Positions 41,875 to 49,659 of a stretch of 64,000 nucleotides of DNA are shown piece after piece. The position numbers were made by a program, and so were the translations under genes. The DNA is taken from IMG/VR virus record IMGVR_UViG_3300042402_001861, positions 62,001 to 126,000 of that record. One strand, 5' to 3'. The notes beneath the pieces were generated by a model. The model was not told the origin of the DNA and did no database searches. It saw nothing but the letters and a program-made list of their open reading frames with translations. Each line of letters begins with the position of its first letter. Positions within the stretch are counted from its first letter, which is position 1. This stretch comes from a virus.

Positions 41875-42486
41875 CTAGGGGGTAGGGTTGTTGTAGTTGA
41901 TGGGGTGGTACTGGGAGCGGTGGCTCCTGCGTGGCGGTGGGGGTGGGGTGGCCGCAGGCGGGGAGGAGTTGTCGAAGGCGTAGTAGGGGCCACCGAAGTA
42001 CTTGTTGGCCGACTGGATCGCGATATCGATGATGTGCGGCCACGCCATCCCCCCGTCATGCAACTTCAACAGTTCATCCTCAAACTCCTCGGCGGTGTCC
42101 ACGGTGCCCATGGTGTTGGAACCCTTGCAGCGGTAAGTCCACTCGGCATCGATCAGGCTCTCCCACAGGGAACGGGCGATGGGGGTCGGCAGGCTGTTGC
42201 ACACACCGTGCTTGTGGGGCAGTCCTGCTGCCTTGATCTCGGGGAAGGCATCCCACATAGGCGGGTCTTTGCCGTCACAGGTACGGTAGATGACCGTCAT
42301 CTCGCTGGTGTCTTTCGGAAGCAGGACACGGAGTTTCGTGAAGATGAGGAAGATGTTGGAATTGGTGGGATGCCACATTCGCCAGAAAGCCATGGGGCGA
42401 ATCTTGTTGTGCAACAGATGGTTGCTCCACTCTGCCCTAGGCATGGAGGGGTAGGTCAGGAATCTGGCAGTCGCACTCTTGTTCAC
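41875..42486 (-). CDS. Hypothetical protein with Pro-rich C-terminus
   Basis: 203 residues from a GTG overlapping the previous stop (GTGA). A globular N-terminal domain with several Trp/Cys and a C-terminal Pro/Ser/Asn-rich tail (SSPPAATPPPPPRR). No family recognised. Last gene of the operon starting at 45557. Confidence 0.5.
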   Translation of the reverse strand: MNKSATARFLTYPSMPRAEWSNHLLHNKIRPMAFWRMWHPTNSNIFLIFTKLRVLLPKDTSEMTVIYRTCDGKDPPMWDAFPEIKAAGLPHKHGVCNSLPTPIARSLWESLIDAEWTYRCKGSNTMGTVDTAEEFEDELLKLHDGGMAWPHIIDIAIQSANKYFGGPYYAFDNSSPPAATPPPPPRRSHRSQYHPINYNNPTP

Positions 42487-42710
42487 TTCTGTCTCTTGGC
42501 CAGCAGGCGGTAGTACAGGCTCGGCAGGGCCATGATGGTGAAGCCGGTGGCGATCAGGGCATTGGATGACCAAAACCCGTAGCCACGGTCACGCAGGAAT
42601 TGGTAAATTCCAAAGAGCAGGCTCTGCCCGATGAAGACCACCGATGCGTACAGGGGAAGCACGACCAACATCGTGGTCAGGGTAATCAGAATGGGCTTCT
42701 TGGAATTCAC
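42483..42710 (-). CDS. Small membrane protein
   Basis: 75 residues from a GTG overlapping the preceding stop (GTGA). Two membrane helices (ILITLTTMLVVLPLYASVVFI and SNALIATGFTIMALPSLYY). Function unknown. Confidence 0.55.
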   Translation of the reverse strand: MNSKKPILITLTTMLVVLPLYASVVFIGQSLLFGIYQFLRDRGYGFWSSNALIATGFTIMALPSLYYRLLAKRQK

Positions 42711-42820
42711 TTGTTCATCTCCTCAAAGAGAAAGCCACAGACGACAATCCACAGCAGGATGATGACTGAAATCAAAAACAGTCCCAATCCCATGTTGAAG
42801 ACCACCGAAAGAAATGTCAT
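42707..42820 (-). CDS. Very small membrane protein
   Basis: 37 residues, almost entirely one membrane helix (VFNMGLGLFLISVIILLWIVVCGFLF). ATG overlaps the upstream stop (TGATG). Part of the chain of 1-4 nt overlaps. Confidence 0.5.
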   Translation of the reverse strand: MTFLSVVFNMGLGLFLISVIILLWIVVCGFLFEEMNK

Positions 42821-43197
42821 CACGGCTTCAACTCCTTCGTGAGAGTGCCAGCGAACGGCGGCAGGTTCTTCACCCACATCAGAATCTCAACCAACTCGTC
42901 AGGACTCACATGGCCCTTGACTTGCTGATCGTCGGAAAAGAGGATGAAGTCCTCGTTGGGATCGAAGATTGCAACTTCAACATTGGCAGCAGGCTCAAGT
43001 TCAAGATGCTCACTCGGTGCAGGGTACTTGTCCCTCTCATAAGTATTGCTTCGATGGGGTTCGCTGTACATGCCAACCCCATACACGACCGAAACCTTGT
43101 AGCCGTTACGGAAACGCATCACCATCGATCCCTTGGGATACTCTCCGGGACCGTGGCGTTGAACCATGAACAACTGCGGGAATTCTTGAATATCCAT
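42820..43197 (-). CDS. Hypothetical protein
   Basis: 125 residues: FMVQRHGPGEYPKGSMVMRFRNGYKVSVVYGVGMYSE, then an acidic C-terminal part (IFDPNEDFILFSDDQQVKG, SPDELVEILMWVKNLPPF). Directly downstream of the VWA protein gene. No family recognised. Confidence 0.5.
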   Translation of the reverse strand: MDIQEFPQLFMVQRHGPGEYPKGSMVMRFRNGYKVSVVYGVGMYSEPHRSNTYERDKYPAPSEHLELEPAANVEVAIFDPNEDFILFSDDQQVKGHVSPDELVEILMWVKNLPPFAGTLTKELKP

Positions 43198-43199
43198 GT

Positions 43200-45557
43200 T
43201 CAGTCTCGCTTGCTCACTCGGGCGGCGATACGAGCCATCAGCGGACGGCTCGACTTGTTCTTGGAAATCTCGTCGGAGAGGGCACGGGCCAACTTGGCCT
43301 TCGTCGCCGTGGTGCCGTCGATGGCATCAAGGTAGTCCTCCTCGTCGGCCTCAAGGTCGGTCAGGCCGAACCACTCGGAGTAGCCCATCCACTCCTCGCC
43401 CGAAACCCAACCCTCGTCGCGGAGGAACTTCTTCTTGGCCGCGATGTAGGCCTCGCCGTTGACAACGGCCTTGGCATACTCCTTGGTCTTCTTGCTCATT
43501 CGGGCCACGCAAGTCTGCATGTAGGAGTTGAGGGCACGGGTTCCGTCGATGCGGAAGCCGATCACATTGCAGTCAGCCTCAACCCGAAGGTAGCGAAGGT
43601 AGGCATCCTCGGCACCCGTGTAGGCTTCCACCGCCCGCTTGCCCTGAATGTTGACTTCAGCGAAGTCGCGGCTGTAGCCCGTGGGCGAGTTATCGTCGGT
43701 CCACACATTCACCCAACGGTCAGCCACATAGCGGTAGCCCGTCCGATCCGTAGCCTCGCCATCGGTGAGGATGACGGTGTTCACGATCTGGACACCGGTC
43801 TTTGCACGGAACATCGGGACCACGGTAGCCATCGAAGCGATGGCCGCATTCAGCGGAGTGCCGTTGAGGTAGTACTTGGAGGCAAGGTGATCGCCCTTGG
43901 CATTCTTGCCAAACATCTCGTCGTGACGGTAGGACCGGCTGTGCTTGGCCCAAGCGAGGAGTCCCGCGAGGGCAGTACGAATCTGCACGGGCTTGGCCGA
44001 AGCCGACAAGATGTTCAGCAGGCGGAAGTCGGAGAAGATGAGTTCGCCGTCATTGCGAGTCCAAACCTTTTCCTTAACGATGCCGTGAGCATCGGAGAAA
44101 GCGTAGACTTCGCAGGGGATGTTCGCCGCAGCGCAGAACTGCACCAAGCAGCCCAACTGCATGATCGTGGGCTCAAGGATGCGATTCATGCTGCCCGACC
44201 AGTCAAGCAGGAACACAAGTCCGTGATTCTTGCCTTCCTTCTTGACTTCGTAGGAACCGAAGATTTCCTCCGAAATCCGATAGGCCCACAGGCGGCTGGG
44301 GTCGATGGCACCCGTATCGGCGGTGCGAGTGCGGTTAGCCTCGTCAGCGGCCTTGCGGCGCATGAATTCCTGAACAAGCGCCGTGATCGAACGGCGATTC
44401 TTGGCCATGAACTGCTGATAGAGGGCGAAGCCGTCACCCTTCTCGGCCATCAGCCGAAGATCATCGATAACCTCGCTGAAGGGCAGGATGCCCTTGGCGG
44501 CATCGAAGGTCGGCATTCTGACCGTGGAAGTCCCATAGTTGGAATGCTCGTCGCGGTTCTGCTTGGCAAGTTCCTCGAAAGCCGAATCCGTCACCGACTC
44601 ACGGGGAGTCCGATTCTTGGATTCCTTCGTTGACTTGCCCTGAGCCTCGCCCTCGCTCTCATCGTCCGAATCCGACTCCGACTCCTCGCCCTCGTCGCTG
44701 GCGTTATCGGACTCCTCGCCCTCCTCGCCACCTTCGGTGCTTTCGTCGGCGTTTTCGTTCTCGCCCTCGTCGGCGGTATCGCCCCGCTCCTCGCCCTCTT
44801 CGGACTCGTCAGAACCCGACGAATCGCCCTGCTCCTCGTCGGACTCCTGCTTTTGGTTGTCCTGCGGACTGCCGCTGCCCTCGCCTTCCTCACCGTCCTG
44901 CGGCTCGGACATGTCGCCGTCCTCGCCCTGCGACTCTTCCTGCGAGGAGTAGTCGAAGAGTTCCTTGGCAAGGGCAACAACCTCGTCCCAAGACTTGGTA
45001 GTCGCGACCCGCTTGACAAGGGGAAGTTCAGCGGCAGAGAACGGGACATTGACCGCGAAACCAACCTTATAGTGAATGTTGATTCGGTCAATCAGCGGGA
45101 GTTCCGAAAGATCCTTGTCAAGGGCAAGCAACTTCGGGTTCGTGATCGTCAGACTACGGTACGCCTTGGCGAAGGTCGAACGCAGGCCGGGATAGGTATC
45201 CTTCATGCTGCGTTCGATTCGGGCATCCTCAACGATGTTCACATAGCCCTTGAAGGAGTTGAAGCCTTCCTTGCCGACGAGTTCGGTGAGTTCCTTCACC
45301 CATGCGTCACCCTTGGGGCTGTGCATGGCGTGGCCGACTTCGTGAGCGACGAGCATGTCGTACAGGTCGCCGTCCATCGCCTTCCAAACAGGAAGGGTCA
45401 GAAGACGGGTCTTGGTGTCAAACGATGCGGTCGCGGCCCGATGCGAGTGCTGCACCCGAATGTTTTCGGTCGCAAGCAGACGGGCCAGAAGCGAAAGAGC
45501 CTCAACCTGACGGCGGTTCAGGTTTGGCTTCGGGGTGTTGGCTAGGGTAGGGGTCAC
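43200..45557 (-). CDS. CobT-like VWA/peptidase-domain protein
   Basis: 785 residues. N-terminal HEVGHAMHS (His72-Glu-x-x-His76), a very acidic linker (about residues 200-330, Glu/Ser/Asp/Gly), and a C-terminal von Willebrand A domain with MIDAS DWSGSMN. This is the CobT-like partner of the CobS/MoxR-like AAA ATPase encoded divergently at 45842, a pair common in T4-like cyanophages and large phages. In bacteria such pairs remodel or metallate complexes; the phage substrate is unknown. It starts with GTG 6 nt after an early -10. Confidence 0.85.
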   Translation of the reverse strand: MTPTLANTPKPNLNRRQVEALSLLARLLATENIRVQHSHRAATASFDTKTRLLTLPVWKAMDGDLYDMLVAHEVGHAMHSPKGDAWVKELTELVGKEGFNSFKGYVNIVEDARIERSMKDTYPGLRSTFAKAYRSLTITNPKLLALDKDLSELPLIDRINIHYKVGFAVNVPFSAAELPLVKRVATTKSWDEVVALAKELFDYSSQEESQGEDGDMSEPQDGEEGEGSGSPQDNQKQESDEEQGDSSGSDESEEGEERGDTADEGENENADESTEGGEEGEESDNASDEGEESESDSDDESEGEAQGKSTKESKNRTPRESVTDSAFEELAKQNRDEHSNYGTSTVRMPTFDAAKGILPFSEVIDDLRLMAEKGDGFALYQQFMAKNRRSITALVQEFMRRKAADEANRTRTADTGAIDPSRLWAYRISEEIFGSYEVKKEGKNHGLVFLLDWSGSMNRILEPTIMQLGCLVQFCAAANIPCEVYAFSDAHGIVKEKVWTRNDGELIFSDFRLLNILSASAKPVQIRTALAGLLAWAKHSRSYRHDEMFGKNAKGDHLASKYYLNGTPLNAAIASMATVVPMFRAKTGVQIVNTVILTDGEATDRTGYRYVADRWVNVWTDDNSPTGYSRDFAEVNIQGKRAVEAYTGAEDAYLRYLRVEADCNVIGFRIDGTRALNSYMQTCVARMSKKTKEYAKAVVNGEAYIAAKKKFLRDEGWVSGEEWMGYSEWFGLTDLEADEEDYLDAIDGTTATKAKLARALSDEISKNKSSRPLMARIAARVSKRD

Positions 45558-45563
45558 GACCCA

Positions 45564-45592
45564 ATTGTAACAGATTCGCCCTCGCTCCGCAA
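45564..45592 (-). promoter_or_regulatory. Early promoter, leaderless, for CobT-like gene
   Basis: Minus strand TTGCGG, 17 nt, TACAAT, 6 nt before the GTG at 45557. The -35 is weak. Confidence 0.55.
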
Positions 45593-45612
45593 GAGCCTAC
45601 CCCCGTAGAAGG

Positions 45613-45741
45613 TTATAGGACGAAAAACAAATAATAGACGATATTGTATTCTGTAATTACCGCTATCGGACGCTGATAAGTTATCGGACTCTGTGCCGCC
45701 CCCCTCTACTATAGAGAGAGTTGACCGAAAGTTATCGGACT
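45613..45741 (+). repeat. Four TTATCGGAC direct repeats in the CobS/CobT divergent region
   Basis: TTATAGGACG 45613, CTATCGGACG 45663, TTATCGGACT 45681, TTATCGGACT 45732. The last two extend to a 13-bp perfect match AAGTTATCGGACT, 51 bp apart. The spacing pattern 50-18-51 is regular. Probable binding sites for a regulator of the divergent pair. Confidence 0.7.
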
Positions 45742-45784
45742 TTAAGAAAAAAGATTATTGGCTAGCAAAACGCACCCATGGGGA

Positions 45785-45813
45785 TTGACTTTTGAGAATG
45801 CTTCGTTTACACT
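45785..45813 (+). promoter_or_regulatory. Early promoter for CobS-like gene
   Basis: TTGACT, 17 nt, TACACT, 28 nt before the ATG at 45842. AAAGGAG is in the leader. Confidence 0.7.
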
Positions 45814-45841
45814 TTGGTCAGCCAAAGGAGCAATCGACCCC

Positions 45842-47110
45842 ATGAAGCGTTCTGAAGCCAAGTCCAAGTTCCTCACCGCCGCCTACGCCATTACGGGCGG
45901 CTCCCGTGAGATTACCCGCCCACAAGTAGTTCAGGCCGCCGATGACGCAGGGCTTCCGATCCCTGCGTGGTTCGTCAACGACCGCGAGTATCGGGTCGCT
46001 TGGGGACGCTACCGCCTGCCGCTACAGGATGGCGTGGTCGCTCCTCGCAAGGCGACTGCCCCGTCCGTGACCGTCCGTCCCGCCCCCGTGGCGACTCCCG
46101 TTCAGGTGGCCCCGCCGCCGATGGTTGAGTCCGCTCCCGTGGCTCAGACTTCCCTTGACCTTGCCATCCTGAGTGGCGAGGCCGTTGTTCCGACCGTGGA
46201 TCCCAACTATGTGGCTTGGGGCAACCACGACACGATTTACGAAATCGTCAAGAGCGGACGGTTCTTCCCCGTCTATGTGTGGGGTCTGTCCGGTAACGGC
46301 AAGACCTTCACTACCGAACAGGTCTGCGCCATGCTTGGCCGCGAGTACTATCGGGTGAACATCACCCCCGAGACTTGCGAAGACGATTTGCTTGGCGGGT
46401 TCCGACTCGTCAGCGGCGAAACCAAGTTCGTGTACGGGCCGGTGTCCCTCGCGATGGAGCGGGGCGGCGTTCTCCTGCTTGACGAGGTTGACCTTGGGTC
46501 GGATAAGATCATGGCGCTTCAGCCCGTCCTTGAGGGCAAGCCCGTGTATCTGAAGAAAATCAACAAGTGGGTCCGTCCCGCCCCCGGCTTCACGGTCGTG
46601 ATGACCGGTAACACCAAGGGTCTTGGCGACGAGACTGGCAAGTTCGCGGGAACTCGCATCCTGAACACGGCCTTCCTTGAGCGAGTGAACATCATGCTCA
46701 AGCAGGAATACCCCCGTCCCACGGTTGAGAAGAAGATTCTCACGAAGATGATGGAATCTTCGGGTTGCGTGGACGAGAAGTTCGCTGATGCGCTGGTCCG
46801 TTGGGCCGAGGCCATCCGCAAGACCTACGACGAAGGCGTGAGCGAGGAAGTCATCACGACCCGCCGCCTCGTCCAGATCGTCAGCGGGTACTGCATCTTC
46901 AAGGATCGCCTGACCGCCGTTCGTCACGGCGTGGGCCGGTTCGATGATGTCACGGCTGAAGCCTTCCTCAATCTCTACCAGAAGATTGACGCTGAGGCTA
47001 CCGCCGCCGATCCCGATGCGTCCAAGGCGGGTGCAGCCCCTGATGAACACCTTCAGGCTCACGCTGCCGCCGCTGCGGCCACGGCTTCCACGACCAAGGC
47101 TCCCTTCTGA
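45842..47110 (+). CDS. CobS/MoxR-like AAA+ ATPase
   Basis: 422 residues. Walker A GLSGNGKTF (about 148-156), Walker B LLLDEVDLG (about 210), arginine finger region after TNKAFLERVN-like NTAFLERVNIML. The first 60 residues (FLTAAYAITGGSREITRPQVVQAADDAGLPIPAWF...YRLP) form a separate module repeated as a stand-alone protein at 47495-47788. It is divergent from its CobT-like VWA partner. Cyanophage homologues are annotated cobS; the function in phage is unresolved. Confidence 0.88.
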   Translation: MKRSEAKSKFLTAAYAITGGSREITRPQVVQAADDAGLPIPAWFVNDREYRVAWGRYRLPLQDGVVAPRKATAPSVTVRPAPVATPVQVAPPPMVESAPVAQTSLDLAILSGEAVVPTVDPNYVAWGNHDTIYEIVKSGRFFPVYVWGLSGNGKTFTTEQVCAMLGREYYRVNITPETCEDDLLGGFRLVSGETKFVYGPVSLAMERGGVLLLDEVDLGSDKIMALQPVLEGKPVYLKKINKWVRPAPGFTVVMTGNTKGLGDETGKFAGTRILNTAFLERVNIMLKQEYPRPTVEKKILTKMMESSGCVDEKFADALVRWAEAIRKTYDEGVSEEVITTRRLVQIVSGYCIFKDRLTAVRHGVGRFDDVTAEAFLNLYQKIDAEATAADPDASKAGAAPDEHLQAHAAAAAATASTTKAPF

Positions 47111-47130
47111 GAAATTAAGAAAGGCAAGCC

Positions 47131-47412
47131 ATGGAACTACCTGACGAGCGTACATTCTCCGTAACTGACTACTACCAAGGAACAGTCAACCTTTGGATGC
47201 ATTCTGATTGGCAGGATAATCCAAAGAGTTTCCACAACCTCCGTTCCTTGATAGAGTACTTCGTGCTGGCCCTTGAGAACAATCCCTTCCTCTGGCTTAT
47301 GGATGAGGAAGAGGAGTTGGTCCGTGCCATCGCTGAGGATGTCAAACTTTCCAAGTTCTACCCTGAACGATTTCATCCCATTGAGGAATGGGGAAACCCG
47401 CCTCAAAAATAA
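47131..47412 (+). CDS. Small acidic hypothetical protein
   Basis: 93 residues, acidic with many aromatics (DYYQGTVNLWMHSDWQDNPKSFHNLRSLIEYFVLALENNPFLWLMDEEEEL). GAAAGG site. 20 nt after the ATPase gene, so likely the same transcript. Unknown. Confidence 0.5.
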   Translation: MELPDERTFSVTDYYQGTVNLWMHSDWQDNPKSFHNLRSLIEYFVLALENNPFLWLMDEEEELVRAIAEDVKLSKFYPERFHPIEEWGNPPQK

Positions 47413-47436
47413 AACTTCCCTTTGACGAAATACCTC

Positions 47437-47464
47437 TTGACAAACGGTTTGTCAGGGGTACAAT
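47437..47464 (+). promoter_or_regulatory. Early promoter with palindromic operator over the -35
   Basis: TTGACA, 16 nt, TACAAT. The 17-bp palindrome TGACAAAC-G-GTTTGTCA (47438-47454) covers the -35 and spacer and is a good repressor operator. Confidence 0.75.
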
Positions 47465-47494
47465 CTACGCAACATCTCTTCGGAGAACTTCACC

Positions 47495-47788
47495 ATGACG
47501 ATGAACACCATCAACCTGAACAAGCGCCAGATCAACTTCCTCGCCGCCTTTGAGGCCGCTAACGGCCAGCCGGACACGGTGACGAGGCAGGAACTGCTCA
47601 ACTTCAAGAATTCACTTGGCCCGAATCAGACTGGCCCCCTTGGCTATGTGATTCGTTGGCCTGCATGGCTTACCAACAGCGGCACCTTTACCACTTCCCG
47701 AGCGGTCTATACCCTCCCGTGGGGGAAGTACAACGAATGGAAGGCAGCAAACGCCGCCTCCGTCACTCCCGCCGCCGCTGTTGCGTGA
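47495..47788 (+). CDS. Stand-alone copy of the CobS N-terminal module
   Basis: 97 residues. RQINFLAAFEAANGQPDTVTRQELLNF, WPAWLTN, AVYTLPWGKYNEW aligns with FLTAAYAITGGSREITRPQVV, IPAWFVN, YRLPL at the start of the ATPase at 45842. It may bind the same partner or DNA site and compete with or regulate the ATPase; inference. CGGAGAA precedes the start. Confidence 0.55.
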   Translation: MTMNTINLNKRQINFLAAFEAANGQPDTVTRQELLNFKNSLGPNQTGPLGYVIRWPAWLTNSGTFTTSRAVYTLPWGKYNEWKAANAASVTPAAAVA

Positions 47789-47802
47789 TGAGGGTCGCTT
47801 CA

Positions 47803-47899
47803 GATCAGAGCGTAGGGGTCATGCTCTGATCAATCGTCGTGTGGAGAGGGAAACCTCTCCTCACGATTTCCCAACCTAGCCAACCGTCAGGGCTGACGG
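47803..47899 (+). other. Cluster of three hairpins between genes
   Basis: GATCAGAGC/GCTCTGATC (47803-47831), GGAGAGG-GAAA-CCTCTCC flanked by CGTG/CACG-like pairs (47843-47860), and CCGTCA-GGGC-TGACGG (47884-47899). No T-run follows, so this is more a structured leader of 47929-48234 or an RNA processing region than a terminator. Confidence 0.5.
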
Positions 47900-47928
47900 A
47901 TATTGGCGCAACTCTTTTAGGAGATACT

Positions 47929-48234
47929 ATGCCCACGATGACCGTGAATGGACCGAATGTCAAGATCCGCAACCGCAGCCGCATCGCTGTTCAGAACCTC
48001 ATGGAGGGCGATGAGTTCCTTCTGCGTGGTGAGCCGAGCCTGGTGGTCGATTCGATCACCCGCAACGAGGACAAGGGCACCGTCAAGGTGACCTTCGACA
48101 CCGGCGAGTCTCGTCGGTTCGCTTGGAACTCCAAGGTTTCGATCAAGGAGACTGCCGAGCGTAACTCGTTCCGTCGCAACTCGCTGCGTCGGTACGGCTA
48201 CCCCAACTACATGGATTACATCTACGGCGGCTAA
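47929..48234 (+). CDS. Small basic SH3/KOW-like protein
   Basis: 101 residues, AGGAG site. VKIRNRSRIAVQNLMEGDEFLLRGEPSLVVDSITRNEDKGTVKVTFDTGESRRFAWNSKV is a compact beta-barrel pattern; the C-terminus is Arg/Asn/Tyr-rich (RRNSLRRYGYPNYMDYIYGG). The protein probably binds RNA or DNA; no family assigned. Terminator downstream. Confidence 0.55.
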   Translation: MPTMTVNGPNVKIRNRSRIAVQNLMEGDEFLLRGEPSLVVDSITRNEDKGTVKVTFDTGESRRFAWNSKVSIKETAERNSFRRNSLRRYGYPNYMDYIYGG

Positions 48235-48250
48235 TCGCCCGTAGTCCATG

Positions 48251-48307
48251 CGGCGGGGCAGGAGCCAATAGATGATGGCTTTCCTGTGACGGCTCCTGCC
48301 CCCGCCG
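48251..48307 (+). other. Strong long hairpin
   Basis: CGGCGGGGCAGGAGCC pairs with GGCTCCTGCCCCCGCCG across a 24-nt loop, no T-tract. It may protect the 3' end of the mRNA. Confidence 0.55.
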
Positions 48308-48352
48308 TTGGGTGACATTCAAATTTCCCTGAAGCCCTAGTCTTCTGGGTTT

Positions 48353-48380
48353 GCCCCGCCGAAAGGCGGGGCTTTCTTAT
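48353..48380 (+). terminator. Rho-independent terminator
   Basis: GCCCCGCC-GAAA-GGCGGGGC followed by TTTCTTAT. It closes the early CobS transcript. Confidence 0.92.
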
Positions 48381-48596
48381 ACCCATTTTGCATTTTCAAA
48401 AGTCCGCGGCAACTGTAGCCGGGGCAGCCTGACCTGCTGTTCGAGTAGCCCCACAGTCTCAACCCAACTTCAACGCATTCGTTGGATTCAACTCCAAATG
48501 ACCTCAACTTGCCCTCCGGCGGAGTCACCGGCTGTACCGGTTTTGGATGTGCCCGCCGGTCACGAGAACTCCTGCTCGCTACATACTTTCAACCCA

Positions 48597-49091
48597 ATGC
48601 TTGAGAAACTGCTCCAATCCCTCAACAAAGCCAACGAATACCTCAACTCTTCGTTGCATTTAAACGCTGTCGAGAAGACATCGAGCGAGCCAACCAGCAG
48701 ACAATCAAGCCAGTCTCAAGCCAATTACAACGACTCCAACGACGATCTCACCGAAGCCCCAATTTCAAAGATACTGAATGTAAACGGGAAGGCAGCAAAG
48801 ACTCTGGACTTCTCCTCCAACCCCAACGACCCCAATGTCAATGTCTTTGGTCTAGGCACATACAGCCTTTCAAATCTCAAGAAGATGACAATCATGGATG
48901 CAAAGAAACTTGCGGAAATCATCGCAAGCGACAATGCAGACTATGGGAGAGTCCTGAAGATGATGTCTGATGTAGAGGGCAAGGACTCATCTGTCTACCT
49001 AGCCTACAGGTTGCTTGCATTGGCAGAGGTACAGCAGTACATGAAGCAGCCTGCCACCAAGAGAAGAATCACCCTGATGAAGAGAGGGTGA
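48597..49091 (+). CDS. Hypothetical protein with LTE|A site
   Basis: 164 residues. Helical N-terminus (MLEKLLQSLNKANEYLNSS), a Ser/Gln/Asn-rich linker ending in DDLTE|APISKIL, then a helical C-terminus. The LTE|A could be a gp21 cut. The open frame extends further upstream without a start that looks better; no ribosome binding site. Possible internal protein; weak. Confidence 0.45.
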   Translation: MLEKLLQSLNKANEYLNSSLHLNAVEKTSSEPTSRQSSQSQANYNDSNDDLTEAPISKILNVNGKAAKTLDFSSNPNDPNVNVFGLGTYSLSNLKKMTIMDAKKLAEIIASDNADYGRVLKMMSDVEGKDSSVYLAYRLLALAEVQQYMKQPATKRRITLMKRG

Positions 49092-49608
49092 CTCTCGCAG
49101 TCAACTGCGGAGCAGAGTGTGTGCGAGGATGTGTGCGAGGGCTTGAGTGATTTCATATTTTGGAATGCGGACCCCCACCTTATATTTTGGAAAATGGTTT
49201 TGAAGGAGTGGGGTTTAGGTCTACCGAACCTTCGCACAAAAGGGTTCCCATTCCACACTTAAACCCCCGCCCATCCCATAGTCACAACTCAACTCTCCCC
49301 GTCGATCCCCGCATATGACTTGGGCATCCCCCTCTCTCTCCCAAACCACTTACGGCTTCCCCAAAACACTTACCTAGCCGCCCCCTCTCCCCAAACCACT
49401 TATTCCGATCTCTCATTCCAATCTGTCCTTCCCATACGGCCAGATTTCCCCCAAACTGTCCTTCTCAGACGGCCACTTTTGAAACCTTCGTGAAATCAAA
49501 TTCCCAAAATTTGCAAAAATCCCTTGGTACATTTTTGGCCAAAACAGGTCGCACTCCCCTCACCACATATCCCTCTCTCCTTCACCCCTTTCCTAAATAT
49601 CCCTTGTC
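49092..49608 (+). other. Pyrimidine-rich intergenic region with short repeats
   Basis: About 515 nt without a convincing gene. Two copies of CTGTCCTTC(C/T)CA(T/G)ACGGCCA-like 18-mers (near 49424 and 49458), three copies of CCCAAA(A/C)CACTTA (near 49344, 49361, 49392), and two ATATTTTGGAA. Inverted GGAATGxGGA / TCCCATTCC parts lie about 90 nt apart near 49160-49256. It ends with the late promoter of the ADP-ribosyltransferase. Confidence 0.6.
49592..49599 (+). promoter_or_regulatory. Late promoter before uORF and ADP-ribosyltransferase
   Basis: CCTAAATA, 9 nt before the mini-ORF ATG at 49609 and 56 nt before the ATG at 49656. Confidence 0.6.
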
Positions 49609-49659
49609 ATGTTGCGTCTGCATTCTCTGCATCCCCATCTTCCCTGCACAGCCCCATGA
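49609..49659 (+). CDS. Leaderless 16-codon upstream ORF
   Basis: MLRLHSLHPHLPCTAP; ATG 9 nt after the late -10; its TGA overlaps the ADP-ribosyltransferase ATG (CCATGA). Same design as the mini-ORF before PAP2. Confidence 0.35.
   Translation: MLRLHSLHPHLPCTAP

Noticed and set aside
43200-45557. True cobalt chelatase CobT
   Set aside because: HExxH plus acidic linker plus VWA fits the family layout, but no cobalamin pathway genes are here, so a cobalamin role is not claimed.
46022-47155. 377-codon minus-strand ORF
   Set aside because: Antisense to the CobS-like ATPase, which has clear motifs; codon bias makes the opposite frame open.
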